Below are positions 17,088-25,620 of a DNA stretch of 44,838 nucleotides, in pieces. Each line of letters begins with the position of its first letter. The stretch's first letter is position 1. The stretch covers positions 1 through 44,838 of the forward strand of contig CALWHB010000010.1 in NCBI GenBank assembly GCA_944380275.1. Reading direction: 5' to 3'. The notes beneath the pieces are model-generated. The model was not told the DNA's origin, ran no database searches, and worked only from the letters and a program-made list of their open reading frames with translations. The DNA is from an uncultured Christensenellaceae bacterium (GTDB lineage: Bacteria; Bacillota; Clostridia; Christensenellales; UBA3700). The position numbers and the translations under genes were made by a program.

Positions 17088-17848
17088 AAGACAGACAGGC
17101 CATCGTTGTAAAAAATACGCGCGTCGCTGACGAGATATGGAGCATGACTCTCAGGTTTGACGACCTTGACGAGATTAAAGGCGCGCAGTTTCTGGACATA
17201 AAACTTCCTGACAGGAGCAAAATTCTCAGAAGACCGTTCTGTATCTGCGATTTTGACGCAGCCGAAAAGACGGTCGAAGTCTGTTACGCCGTCGTGGGAG
17301 GCGGAACTAAAGTCCTTACCGAGGCGAAAGAAGGAGATAAGCTCAACGTGCTGTTGCCTCTCGGCAACGGATATTCTCCCAAAGGCAAAAAGATAATGCT
17401 GATAGGAGGCGGTATGGGGGCTGCGGTACTTCCTGCAGTCGTTACCGCTAATCCCGACAAAGAGTTTTATGCGTATATCGGCTTTGCAAACGCGGGCAAA
17501 GTCGTGCTTGAAAAACAGCTTGCCGATAATTGTACAAACGTAACCGTTGCGACTGACGACGGCAGTTACGGCAAAAAAGGATTTGTAACGACGGTGGCGC
17601 GCGAGGCTTACGACGCGATACAACCTGACGAAATTTTCGTTTGCGGACCCGAAGTCATGTACAGAGCAATCAAAAAGACTTTTGAAGGAGTGAAAACTCC
17701 GGTTTACGTTTCACTTGAACAGCGTATGGGTTGCGGCATAGGGGCGTGCCTCGTATGCAACTGCAAGGTGAAACGCGCTGACGGCGAGGGATACGTCAGA
17801 GTGTGCAAAGACGGTCCCGTATTCCTTCTTGACGAGGTGGTGTTATGA
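17084..17848 (+). CDS. pyrK: Dihydroorotate dehydrogenase electron transfer subunit
   Basis: PyrK is the FAD and [2Fe-2S] subunit that lets class 1B dihydroorotate dehydrogenase reduce NAD+. The 254-residue protein has the FAD-binding RRPFCICD segment (49-56), a nucleotide-binding IGGGMGAAVLP motif (about 107-117) and the cluster cysteines C217, C222, C225 and C241. It overlaps pyrF and pyrD by 4 nt each, so the subunits are made in coupled fashion. Confidence 0.95.
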   Translation: MKDRQAIVVKNTRVADEIWSMTLRFDDLDEIKGAQFLDIKLPDRSKILRRPFCICDFDAAEKTVEVCYAVVGGGTKVLTEAKEGDKLNVLLPLGNGYSPKGKKIMLIGGGMGAAVLPAVVTANPDKEFYAYIGFANAGKVVLEKQLADNCTNVTVATDDGSYGKKGFVTTVAREAYDAIQPDEIFVCGPEVMYRAIKKTFEGVKTPVYVSLEQRMGCGIGACLVCNCKVKRADGEGYVRVCKDGPVFLLDEVVL

Positions 17849-18753
17849 GCAATCTCAAAGTAAACATAGCGGGTGTGGAATTCAAGAACCCCGTAATCAC
17901 CGCGAGCGGAACTTTCGGATTCGGCAAAGAATACGGCGAGTTTTATCCGCTGTCCGCGCTGGGCGGAATATGCACAAAGGGACTTACTTTGAAAAAGAGA
18001 GAAGGAAATCCTCCTCCGAGAGTAGCTGAAACTTACGGCGGTATGCTCAACAGCGTGGGACTTCAGAACCCGGGCATAGAGCATTATCTCGCAGAGGACG
18101 ACAAGAGGCTGGCAAAAGAGGACGTGGTCGTGATAGCGAATATCGCCGGCTCAACTCTTGAAGATTACATAGCGATAGCGGAAAGGATTAACGACAGCCA
18201 CGCGGATATGGTCGAACTCAATATCTCATGCCCCAACGTAAAGCAGGGCGGTATGGCGTTCGGCGTGCTGCCCAAAAACGTAGAAGAGGTTACGCGCGCA
18301 GTCAAAAACGTGTGCAGAAAACCGGTAATCACAAAGTTGTCGCCCAACGTGAGTTGTATCGCGGACAACGCGAGAGCGGCTGAGTCAGGCGGAGCAGACG
18401 CGGTATCCCTTATCAATACACTCAGCGGTATGGCGGTAAATTACAGGACAAGACGTCCGGTACTTGCAAACAACAACGGCGGGCTGTCGGGACCTTGCGT
18501 CAAACCCGTCGCACTCAAGATGGTGTGGGAGTGCTACAACGCGGTAAAGATTCCCATAATAGGACTGGGGGGAATCACCTGCTATACTGACGTGCTTGAG
18601 TTTATGATTTGCGGCGCGCGCGCCGTGCAGGTGGGTACGGCAAACTTCAGCGACCCGACCGCAGCTTACGATATAGCCAAAGACCTTGAAAAGTACGTTG
18701 AAGAAAACGATGTCGATATTAACGACCTGGTGGGTACGCTGATTCTCAATTAG
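17845..18753 (+). CDS. pyrD: Dihydroorotate dehydrogenase, class 1B catalytic subunit
   Basis: PyrD oxidises dihydroorotate to orotate with FMN. The 302-residue protein is class 1B: the catalytic base is cysteine 129 in NISCPNVKQGG, and the NTLSGMAVN and GLGGI FMN-binding motifs are intact. It pairs with PyrK encoded directly upstream, giving an NAD+-linked enzyme suited to anaerobes. The first base of a dispersed repeat coincides with the last base of its TAG stop. Confidence 0.95.
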   Translation: MSNLKVNIAGVEFKNPVITASGTFGFGKEYGEFYPLSALGGICTKGLTLKKREGNPPPRVAETYGGMLNSVGLQNPGIEHYLAEDDKRLAKEDVVVIANIAGSTLEDYIAIAERINDSHADMVELNISCPNVKQGGMAFGVLPKNVEEVTRAVKNVCRKPVITKLSPNVSCIADNARAAESGGADAVSLINTLSGMAVNYRTRRPVLANNNGGLSGPCVKPVALKMVWECYNAVKIPIIGLGGITCYTDVLEFMICGARAVQVGTANFSDPTAAYDIAKDLEKYVEENDVDINDLVGTLILN

Positions 18754-18776
18754 CGTTTAACAGACACGGGCAAGGA
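18753..18776 (+). repeat. Dispersed intergenic repeat, copy 2
   Basis: GCGTTTAAC..ACACGGGCAAGGAAAT begins at the last base of the pyrD stop codon. It matches copy 3 in about 20 of 24 positions. It lies between pyrD and pyrE, so copies 2 and 3 bracket the pyrE-PNP pair. Confidence 0.55.
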
Positions 18777-18814
18777 AATAATATAAATTTAAACATAAAT
18801 CGGAGGACAAGGAT

Positions 18815-19405
18815 ATGATGACGACAGAACAAGCTCTCGAAGTATACCGCAGCACAGGTGCGATACTCAAAGGACATTTCAGACTTACGTCTGGCAGACA
18901 CTCTGACACTTATATGCAGAGTGCGAAGGTTTTTGTAGACCCCAAGGCAAGCGAACAGCTGTGCAAAGCTCTTGCGGAAAAGCTGACTCAGAGCGGAGTC
19001 GAAGTCGACGTGGTTATCTCTCCCGCAATCGGCGGAATCCTTATGGGATACGAGGTCGCAAGACAGCTGGGAAAACCCAACATATTTGCAGAACGCGAGA
19101 ACGGGGTAATGACTCTGCGTCGCGGTTTCTCAATTGAGAAAGGCACTAAATTCGTCGTATGCGAAGACGTAGTAACTACCGGCGGCTCGGTAAAAGAAGT
19201 AATCTCTCTCGTAAAAGAGGCAGGCGGCGAGGTTACCGCGGTTGCGTCGCTGGTAGACAGGAGCAACGGTAAAGTGGATTTTGGCGTAAAGTTCGTCAAT
19301 CTTATCAGTATGGATATCACTTCTTACGAACCCGACGATTGCCCTCTCTGCAAAGAAGGAAAAATCGAACTCGTAAAGCCCGGTTCGAGAGTCTTTACAA
19401 AGTGA
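18815..19405 (+). CDS. pyrE: Orotate phosphoribosyltransferase
   Basis: PyrE attaches orotate to PRPP to form OMP. The 196-residue protein carries the PRPP-binding motif [12 protein letters not shown] (about 113-124) and the [12 protein letters not shown] start region of the family. Two ATG codons (18815 and 18818) follow GGAGG at 18802-18806; the first has the better spacing. Unlike the tightly coupled genes before it, pyrE is separated by 61 nt that holds the dispersed repeat and an AT-rich patch, but I see no terminator there. Confidence 0.95.
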   Translation: MMTTEQALEVYRSTGAILKGHFRLTSGRHSDTYMQSAKVFVDPKASEQLCKALAEKLTQSGVEVDVVISPAIGGILMGYEVARQLGKPNIFAERENGVMTLRRGFSIEKGTKFVVCEDVVTTGGSVKEVISLVKEAGGEVTAVASLVDRSNGKVDFGVKFVNLISMDITSYEPDDCPLCKEGKIELVKPGSRVFTK

Positions 19406-19412
19406 GCCGCCT

Positions 19413-20231
19413 ATGTGGAAAAGAGTTGAAAGAGCTTATGCAAGCCTTAAAAACAGGGTTGACTTCAAGCCTCAGATAGGCATAGTCCTGGGCAGCGGTC
19501 TGGGTGCGATTGCTGAAAATATTGAAAGCGTATACAGCGTGCCTTACGACAGCCTTCAGGGGATGCCCACTTCAACGGTGGAGGGACACAGCGGAAGATT
19601 CGTTTTCGGATATATCAACCGCGTACCCGTTGTGGTTATGCAGGGCAGGGTCCATTATTACGAAGGATATACTCCCCAGGAGGCAGTATTGCCTGTACGC
19701 CTTATGATTCGCATGGGAGTAAAAGCTCTGATTCTGACAAATGCGGCAGGCGGTATAAGAGATGACCTCAACACCGGCGACGTAATGATGATTTCTGACC
19801 ATATATCTCTCGTACCTTCTCCGCTTATAGGAAAGAACGACCCGTCTTACGGCGACAGATTTCCCGATATGAGCGAGGCGTACGATGCCGGACTAAGAGA
19901 AATGGCACGCGCTGCGGCGGCAAAAGCGGGACTCGATATAAAAGAAGGCGTATATATTCAGTTTACCGGCCCCAACTTTGAAACTCCGGCAGAAGTGCGT
20001 ATGGCAAGAGCGGTCGGCGCGGATGCCGTGGGCATGAGTACCGCAATAGAAACGATAGCAGCAGTGCATATGGGAATAAAAGTCCTGGGACTGTCCTTTA
20101 TCAGCAATAAGGCTTGCGGACTTGGCGACCAGAAACTCAGCCATCTCGACGTGCAGAAGGAAAGTCTTGCCGTCGTTGACAAACTGAGCGACCTGATAAG
20201 CGAAATCGTCGTGCTTGCGTCAAACAAATAA
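19413..20231 (+). CDS. punA: Purine nucleoside phosphorylase
   Basis: This 272-residue enzyme splits purine (deoxy)nucleosides with phosphate to base and sugar 1-phosphate. It belongs to the trimeric PNP/MTAP family: phosphate-binding GSGLG near residue 29, VEGHSG, QGRVHYYEG, TNAAGGI, and FTGPNFETPAE are all visible. It starts 7 nt after pyrE, so pyrimidine synthesis and purine salvage are expressed together. The next gene is a likely SAH/MTA deaminase, which suggests that the natural substrate might include methylthioinosine; this is inference. Confidence 0.92.
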   Translation: MWKRVERAYASLKNRVDFKPQIGIVLGSGLGAIAENIESVYSVPYDSLQGMPTSTVEGHSGRFVFGYINRVPVVVMQGRVHYYEGYTPQEAVLPVRLMIRMGVKALILTNAAGGIRDDLNTGDVMMISDHISLVPSPLIGKNDPSYGDRFPDMSEAYDAGLREMARAAAAKAGLDIKEGVYIQFTGPNFETPAEVRMARAVGADAVGMSTAIETIAAVHMGIKVLGLSFISNKACGLGDQKLSHLDVQKESLAVVDKLSDLISEIVVLASNK

Positions 20232-20233
20232 AT

Positions 20234-20261
20234 GCGTTTAATGCACACGGGCAAGAAATTT
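20234..20261 (+). repeat. Dispersed intergenic repeat, copy 3
   Basis: GCGTTTAATGC-ACACGGGC followed by AAGAAATTT starts 2 nt after the PNP stop. It is closest to the inferred consensus of the three copies. It is in the same orientation as the others and lies in the 67-nt gap before the amidohydrolase gene. No hairpin or T tract is evident in it. Confidence 0.55.
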
Positions 20262-20298
20262 CAACAAGAAAAGACTACTGCGGAAAGACATAAATAGC

Positions 20299-21573
20299 AT
20301 GAAACTGAGAATATACAACGCTAAAATACTGACTCCTCACGGAATAATAAACGGCGAGTTGCGCACGGACGGCGACAGGATAGTATATCTTTCGCCGGTA
20401 TCCACGCTTGACTGGCAGGACTGGGACAGAGAAATAGACCTTGGCGGAAATCTGCTTGCGCCGTCTTTCAAGAACGCGCATACGCACTCTGCGATGACGT
20501 TTCTGCGTTCGCGCGCGGAGGATATGCCGCTCAAAGACTGGCTGTATAAACAGGTTTTTCCCGCGGAGGCTAAGCTTACCGACGAGGACTGTTATTATTT
20601 CACCCGTCTTGCGGTTGCCGAGTACTATTCAGGCGGCACGACTTACTGTTCTGAAATGTACGGACATACCGAGGCGGTTGCGCAGGCGTTTGCAGATACG
20701 GGGTTCGGTTCATTTATCGGCAGCGGAATATTCGATTTCGACGGCGGCTACGACGACATCACAAAAAGGGCTGAAGAGCTGAAATGCAAAATAGACAAAC
20801 TGCCCAGACAAAGGTACGCGCTGGCAATGCACGCTCAATACACGTGCGGAGAGCAGACGCTGAGGGCAGTGTCTGATTTGTCTGAAAAATTCTCTCTACC
20901 CGTTACGACTCATCTTTCGGAAACGCAGGAAGAAGTTGAGTCCTGTAAGGAGAAGTACGGTTTGTCCCCGGTGAAACTCCTCGCAGAAAAAGGGATATTC
21001 GACCTGGGAGGCACGGGATACCATTGCGTGCATCTCGACGACGAAGATATAAAAATATTGAAAAATTGCAGAGTGGGAGCGGTTACGTGTCCTTGCAGCA
21101 ATCTCAAACTGGCAAGCGGTATCGCTCCGCTCAAAAAATTGCTCGATGCAGGCATAACCCTGGGCGTGGGTACAGACGGGGCGGCAAGCAACAACGCTCT
21201 CGATATGTTCAGAGAAACTTATCTTGCCACCGTATTGCAGAAGTATCTTGAAAACGATGCGGTTGCGGTAAGCGCAAAAGATATATACCGCGCGGCTACA
21301 GACGGAAAGGCTTTCGGGCTTGAAAATGCGGACGGACTTTATATAGGCGCGCTTGCGGATATGGTTGTAATCGATTTGGACGCTCCCAACATGCAGCCGC
21401 TCAATGACATTGAATCCAATCTGGTGTACGCAGGCGGACGTCAGAACGTGATTATGACGATTTCCGGCGGCAAGGTGGTCTACGAAAAAGGAGAGTACCT
21501 TTACGGTGAAGATTACGGCGCGCTGCTTGAAAAATGCAATGCGGCGGCAGAGAGGATAAAAAATGAAATCTGA
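20299..21573 (+). CDS. mtaD: Amidohydrolase: S-adenosylhomocysteine / methylthioadenosine deaminase-like
   Basis: The 424-residue protein resembles the metal-dependent deaminases of the TM0936/MtaD group, which turn SAH into S-inosylhomocysteine and MTA into methylthioinosine. Metal ligands are H61 and H63 (NAHTHSAMTFLRSRAEDMP), the HLSETQEE and HCVHLDD histidines, and the aspartate of GTDGAASNNALDMF. The ATG is preceded only by a weak GGAAAG. It follows PNP by 67 nt including the repeat, and ends inside the next gene. Guanine or cytosine deaminase activity cannot be excluded, but the residue pattern favours MtaD. Confidence 0.82.
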   Translation: MKLRIYNAKILTPHGIINGELRTDGDRIVYLSPVSTLDWQDWDREIDLGGNLLAPSFKNAHTHSAMTFLRSRAEDMPLKDWLYKQVFPAEAKLTDEDCYYFTRLAVAEYYSGGTTYCSEMYGHTEAVAQAFADTGFGSFIGSGIFDFDGGYDDITKRAEELKCKIDKLPRQRYALAMHAQYTCGEQTLRAVSDLSEKFSLPVTTHLSETQEEVESCKEKYGLSPVKLLAEKGIFDLGGTGYHCVHLDDEDIKILKNCRVGAVTCPCSNLKLASGIAPLKKLLDAGITLGVGTDGAASNNALDMFRETYLATVLQKYLENDAVAVSAKDIYRAATDGKAFGLENADGLYIGALADMVVIDLDAPNMQPLNDIESNLVYAGGRQNVIMTISGGKVVYEKGEYLYGEDYGALLEKCNAAAERIKNEI

Positions 21574-22081
21574 AAAAACCGTTTCTGAAGTAACTGATAA
21601 AAAAGGAAAAAGACTGCGTTTTGCAGGTCTCGTATTGTTGACCGTACTCGTGATAGCGGCGGTACTGCTGACGGTTTTTATAGCAAAAAGCTGCGATGAA
21701 AAGGTACAGCTGGATATGGGACAGTCATACGACGCCGGCAAAGCCGTACTGACGGTTACGGGGCTTGAGATAAAAAGAGTGGGAACAACTCAGCAGGTCT
21801 ACGTGATAGTTACCGTGAAAACGGAGGCAAAAAAAGACTTTACCTTCAATCCCTATGATTTTTCTATCGACGACGTATCCCCGATGTTTCTGAGATACAC
21901 GGACGATAATGGCGGAAAATCTGAGATAAATACTGATGAAACTGTGGTTGCGGCAGGTGAAACCGCAGAGATAAAAATAGCTTTCATGGTGCCTCGCAGC
22001 ATGAAGGAGAGTTTCCTGACCTATAAAAAAGCGGTGATAAGGCTGGGAAGTATGATTGAAAACGACAATAACCTTTCTTAA
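21563..22081 (+). CDS. Membrane-anchored DUF4352-like protein
   Basis: The 172-residue protein has a basic N-terminus, one transmembrane helix at about residues 22-44, and an external beta-rich domain. The domain resembles DUF4352/TRF2-like immunoglobulin folds, with the pattern ..ITV.VKT..KKDFTFNPYDFSI and a late ETAEIKIAF strand. Such domains are common in Bacillota cell-surface proteins but have no established enzymatic role. Its ATG overlaps the mtaD-like gene by 11 nt, with AGAGGA upstream, and the ABC-F gene starts 9 nt later. The domain name is tentative. Confidence 0.7.
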   Translation: MKSEKTVSEVTDKKGKRLRFAGLVLLTVLVIAAVLLTVFIAKSCDEKVQLDMGQSYDAGKAVLTVTGLEIKRVGTTQQVYVIVTVKTEAKKDFTFNPYDFSIDDVSPMFLRYTDDNGGKSEINTDETVVAAGETAEIKIAFMVPRSMKESFLTYKKAVIRLGSMIENDNNLS

Positions 22082-22090
22082 GGAGTAAAA

Positions 22091-23662
22091 ATGATACAGG
22101 TAACAGATTTGTTTCTGCAATTTGGCGGAAGAAAACTATTCGAGGACGTGAACCTCAAATTCACGGACGGGAATTGCTACGGCGTAATAGGTGCAAACGG
22201 CGCGGGAAAATCAACTTTTCTCAAGATACTTTCAGGAGAACTGGAACCCACGCGCGGCACGGTGTCGATAGGAAAAGGACAGCGCATAAGCGTTTTGCAT
22301 CAGAATCAGAACGACTTTGACGACTGTACGGTAATGCGTACCGTGCTTTTGGGGCACAAAAGACTTGTTGACATTATGGACGAGAAAGACGCTCTGTACT
22401 CAAAAGAGGATTTTTCTGAAGAAGACGGAATCAGAGCGTCGGAACTCGAAAACGAGTTTGCAGAACTCGGAGGCTGGGAGGCTGAAAGCGAGGCGGCGTC
22501 TTTGCTCAACGAGCTTAAATTCGGAGAAGAGTATCACGAAAAGCTGATGAGCGAACTTGACGGAAAGCAAAAAGTCAAGATACTTCTCGCGCAGGCTCTT
22601 TTCGGCAATCCCGACATACTGATACTTGACGAGCCAACCAACAACCTGGACGCAAAAAGCATTATGTGGCTTGAAAAATTCCTTATGGATTTCAAAAACA
22701 CGCTTATAATCGTGTCGCACAACCGCCACTTCCTCAACAAGGTCTGTACGCATATCTGCGACGTGGACTACGGACAGATTAATATGTATGTGGGCAACTA
22801 CGATTTCTGGTACGAAACCAACCAGCTGCTTGCAAGACAGGCAAAAGAGGCAAACAAGAAGGCTGAGGCGAGAGCTAAAGAATTGCAGGAGTTTATCGCG
22901 CGTTTCTCGGCAAACGCATCCAAGTCAAGACAGGCGACTTCAAGAAAGAAAGAGCTTGAAAAACTCACTCTTGAAGACATAAAGCCTTCTATGAGAAAAT
23001 ATCCTTATATAAACTTTGAAATGGAGCAGGACCTGGGCAAAGAGATACTCAAGGTTGAGGGACTGACCAAGAAAGGCTTTTTCGAGGACGTTACGTTTAC
23101 CGTGCAGAAAGGCGAGAAAATCGCGTTTTTGTCAGACAAATCCACGTCGGTATCCATGCTTTTCGACATACTCAACGGCATTGAAGAACCCGATGCGGGA
23201 AAATTCGAGTGGGGCAAGACGGTAAGACTGAGTTACGTCCCGCAAAACTTCGACGAGTTTTTCGACGGCTGCAATATGAATCTGGTGGAGTGGATTAACA
23301 GGTTCTCAAAAGACCATACAGAAAGCTATCTCAGGAGCTGGCTGGGCAGGATGCTCTTTTCAGGCGACGAAGTCAAAAAGAGCGCGAAAGTACTCAGCGG
23401 AGGAGAAAAAGTGCGTTGTATGCTTGCCCGCGCAATGCTCATTGCAGGCAATGTGCTTATACTGGACGAGCCTACAAACCATCTTGACCTTGAGGCGATT
23501 ACCGCGCTCAACAAAGGCATGATAAACTTCAAAGGTTGCAGTCTTTTCGCAACTCACGACCAGGAGCTTATGCAGACGGTAGCAAACAGAATTATAGAAA
23601 TCAACGGCACAAAGACCTTCGACAAGCTGACGACTTACGAAGAATATCTTGAAACTATCTGA
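22091..23662 (+). CDS. ABC-F family ATPase
   Basis: The 523-residue protein has two ABC domains and no membrane segments. Walker A of domain 1 is GANGAGKST at 34-42, its signature region reads LDGKQKVKIL and its Walker B LILDEPTNNLD. The second domain has LSGGEKVRCMLARA and LILDEPTNHLD, but its Walker A is replaced by LSDKSTSVSML, so site 2 is degenerate. The linker between them is long, charged and helical, as expected for the P-site tRNA interaction motif. It looks most like the YbiT/YkpA branch, which acts on translating ribosomes. It is linked to the DUF4352-like gene by 9 nt and followed by an Lrp regulator. Confidence 0.93.
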   Translation: MIQVTDLFLQFGGRKLFEDVNLKFTDGNCYGVIGANGAGKSTFLKILSGELEPTRGTVSIGKGQRISVLHQNQNDFDDCTVMRTVLLGHKRLVDIMDEKDALYSKEDFSEEDGIRASELENEFAELGGWEAESEAASLLNELKFGEEYHEKLMSELDGKQKVKILLAQALFGNPDILILDEPTNNLDAKSIMWLEKFLMDFKNTLIIVSHNRHFLNKVCTHICDVDYGQINMYVGNYDFWYETNQLLARQAKEANKKAEARAKELQEFIARFSANASKSRQATSRKKELEKLTLEDIKPSMRKYPYINFEMEQDLGKEILKVEGLTKKGFFEDVTFTVQKGEKIAFLSDKSTSVSMLFDILNGIEEPDAGKFEWGKTVRLSYVPQNFDEFFDGCNMNLVEWINRFSKDHTESYLRSWLGRMLFSGDEVKKSAKVLSGGEKVRCMLARAMLIAGNVLILDEPTNHLDLEAITALNKGMINFKGCSLFATHDQELMQTVANRIIEINGTKTFDKLTTYEEYLETI

Positions 23663-23675
23663 CGAGGTGAAGATT

Positions 23676-24164
23676 ATGGACAAGAAAAACAAACAGATTA
23701 TCGCGATACTGCGCGAGGACAGTCGTTTTACGACAGCGCAGATTGCCGCAATGAGCGGACTTGAAGAGGACGACGTAAAACAGAGAATAGCTGCGATGGA
23801 GCAGGACGGGGTGATTGCAAAATATACCGTACTCTGCAATACCGAAAAGCTGGATTCCGATGCCGTAACCGCGCTTATAGAGGTAAAGGTTACTCCTCAG
23901 ATGCGTGACGGTTTCGACGCAATCGCAAGAGAGATTTACAAGTTTGACGAAGTAAAGGACGTATATCTGATGAGCGGAAGTTACGACCTTACCGTCATTG
24001 TCGAGGGCAAAAATCTCAGAGAAGTGTCGCGCTTTGTCACAGAAAGGCTCTCTGTGCTTAAAGACGTAACCTCAACGGCAACGCACTTTATACTGAAAAA
24101 ATATAAGGCTGAAGGCGTTGTGCTGGAAAAATGCGAAGAAATAAAGAGAGAAGAGATAGTATGA
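23676..24164 (+). CDS. Lrp/AsnC-family transcriptional regulator
   Basis: The 162-residue protein has an N-terminal winged helix (about residues 1-50, with FTTAQIAAMSGLEEDDV) and a C-terminal RAM ligand-binding domain. I start it at 23676 where GAGGTGA precedes the ATG; the frame can be read from a TTG at 23649 without a good site. Its TGA overlaps the ATG of the next aminotransferase, and in B. subtilis the same neighbour pair is AlaR-AlaT, where AlaR activates the alanine transaminase. A similar local role is likely here. Confidence 0.9.
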   Translation: MDKKNKQIIAILREDSRFTTAQIAAMSGLEEDDVKQRIAAMEQDGVIAKYTVLCNTEKLDSDAVTALIEVKVTPQMRDGFDAIAREIYKFDEVKDVYLMSGSYDLTVIVEGKNLREVSRFVTERLSVLKDVTSTATHFILKKYKAEGVVLEKCEEIKREEIV

Positions 24165-25348
24165 ATTACGACAAACACGTGAGCGACGTCGTAAAGAATA
24201 TCAAACCTTCGGGAATCAGAAAATTCTTTGACGTCGCAGCTATGTATAAAGACGTCATTTCTCTCGGTGTAGGAGAACCTGACTTCGTTACGCCGTGGGA
24301 GGCAAGAGAGGCTGCCGTTCAGAGTATAAGAAAGGGCATTACCCAGTATACTTCCAACAGCGGTATGCCCAAACTCAGAGAGGCGGTTGCAAAATATCTT
24401 CAACTGCACTTCGGACTGAATTACGACCCTAAGGACGAAATAGTCATGACGGTGGGCGCAAGCGAGGCGATATATCTTGCCGTACGCACGCTGGCAAACG
24501 CAGGCGACGAGGTGATAATCCCTGAGCCTTCATACGTGTCTTATGCCCCAGGCGTTTTGCTTTGCGATGCGGTTCCGGTAACGGCTGCGTGCAGGGCAGA
24601 GGACAACTTTATCCTGACTGCGCAGGCTCTTGAAAAGGCAATAACTCCCAGAACCAAAGCGTTGATACTGCCTTATCCCAACAATCCTACGGGCGCAATT
24701 ATGACAAGACCTCAGCTTGAAGAAATTGCAGAGGTTGTCAGAAAGCACGATATAATCGTGATTTCAGACGAGATTTACGCTGAACTGACTTACGGCGAAG
24801 AAAGGCACGTTTCGATAGCGTCGCTCGACGGTATGAGAGAGAGGACGGTATTCATAAACGGGTTCAGCAAAGCGTTTGCGATGACCGGCTGGAGATTGGG
24901 ATACGTCTGCGCTCCGAGAGAACTCGAAAAGCAGATGCTCAAGATTCATCAATATATAATAATGTGCGCTCCCACGGCGGCGCAGTACGCTGCTCTCAAC
25001 GCTCTCAATACTGCATTTGAGGACAATTTCGCTGCGGTTGAGGAAATGAGAAGTCAGTACGACGTCAGACGCAGATTTCTCGTAAAGAGGCTCAACGATA
25101 TGAAACTGACCTGCTTTGAGCCTAAGGGCGCGTTCTACGTGTTCCCCTGCGTGTCTGTGACCGGGCTTGACGGAGAGCAGTTTGCAGAAGAACTGTTGCA
25201 GGACCAGAAAGTGGCGGTCGTTCCGGGAGGAGCTTTCGGTGAATCGGGCAAGGATTTCATAAGGATAAGCTATGCGTATTCTCTTGAAAATCTCAAAAAG
25301 GCGATGGACAGGATTGAAACCTTCCTCAAAAAGAAGGGTGTTTTGTGA
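24161..25348 (+). CDS. Class I/II aminotransferase (AlaT-like)
   Basis: The 395-residue PLP enzyme transfers amino groups between amino and keto acids. It has the N175 in PYPNNPTGA, the aspartate in ISDEIYAEL, and the Schiff-base lysine K237 in NGFSKAFAMTGWRLGY. The C-terminal EPKGAFYVFPCV region is normal. It belongs to the Igamma-like aspartate/alanine group; its Lrp-family neighbour suggests alanine transaminase. The start at 24161 is coupled to the regulator by an ATGA overlap; the frame continues farther back only within that gene. Confidence 0.92.
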   Translation: MNYDKHVSDVVKNIKPSGIRKFFDVAAMYKDVISLGVGEPDFVTPWEAREAAVQSIRKGITQYTSNSGMPKLREAVAKYLQLHFGLNYDPKDEIVMTVGASEAIYLAVRTLANAGDEVIIPEPSYVSYAPGVLLCDAVPVTAACRAEDNFILTAQALEKAITPRTKALILPYPNNPTGAIMTRPQLEEIAEVVRKHDIIVISDEIYAELTYGEERHVSIASLDGMRERTVFINGFSKAFAMTGWRLGYVCAPRELEKQMLKIHQYIIMCAPTAAQYAALNALNTAFEDNFAAVEEMRSQYDVRRRFLVKRLNDMKLTCFEPKGAFYVFPCVSVTGLDGEQFAEELLQDQKVAVVPGGAFGESGKDFIRISYAYSLENLKKAMDRIETFLKKKGVL

Positions 25349-25497
25349 ACAGGAGCAAATTAATACTCTTAAAACGCAAAAACGTCCTTTAGCCGTGTTA
25401 AAATGTACATATTTTTAATACTATTTTAATAAATCGCGGCGGGAAGGAGGGGTAAAATCGTCTGAAAAAAATTTTTAAAAAAAGTTTGAAAAAACTG

Positions 25498-25526
25498 TTG
25501 ACAAAATTTTAAGTCGGTGGTAAAAT
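25498..25526 (+). promoter_or_regulatory. Promoter of a possible small transcript
   Basis: TTGACA at 25498-25503 and TAAAAT at 25521-25526 are 17 bp apart. Runs of A and T at about 25465-25496 lie just upstream and could act as an UP element. No gene starts after it on this strand. Confidence 0.6.
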
Positions 25527-25532
25527 GCAAAC

Positions 25533-25620
25533 TGTAAATAAAAGAGCTCATAATTTTCCCCCTTATCATATAATATAGGAAGGGAGGTATCCAAGAATTT
25601 GGATACCTCTCTTTCTTTTT
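25533..25620 (+). ncRNA. Putative small RNA (about 85 nt), unknown function
   Basis: A transcript from the promoter at 25498-25526 would start near 25533 and end at the strong hairpin at 25584-25609 with its T-rich tail. It would be about 85 nt and contains no credible reading frame (the only ATG overlaps the promoter). No known RNA family is recognised. It could be an sRNA or just an unused promoter; sequence alone cannot tell. Confidence 0.35.
25584..25620 (+). terminator. Strong rho-independent terminator
   Basis: GAGGTATCCAA (25584-25594) and TTGGATACCTC (25599-25609) form a perfect 11-bp stem with a GAAT loop, and can extend by 3-4 pairs with the flanking AGG/TCT. The following TCTTTCTTTTT is a T-rich tail on the plus strand. 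On the minus strand there is no comparable tract, so it acts in the plus direction. Confidence 0.8.

Noticed and set aside
22091..23662. Possible antibiotic-resistance ABC-F (Vga/Lsa-like) reading
   Set aside because: The second-domain Walker A is degenerate and the general layout looks more like the YbiT/YkpA housekeeping branch; nothing nearby suggests resistance.
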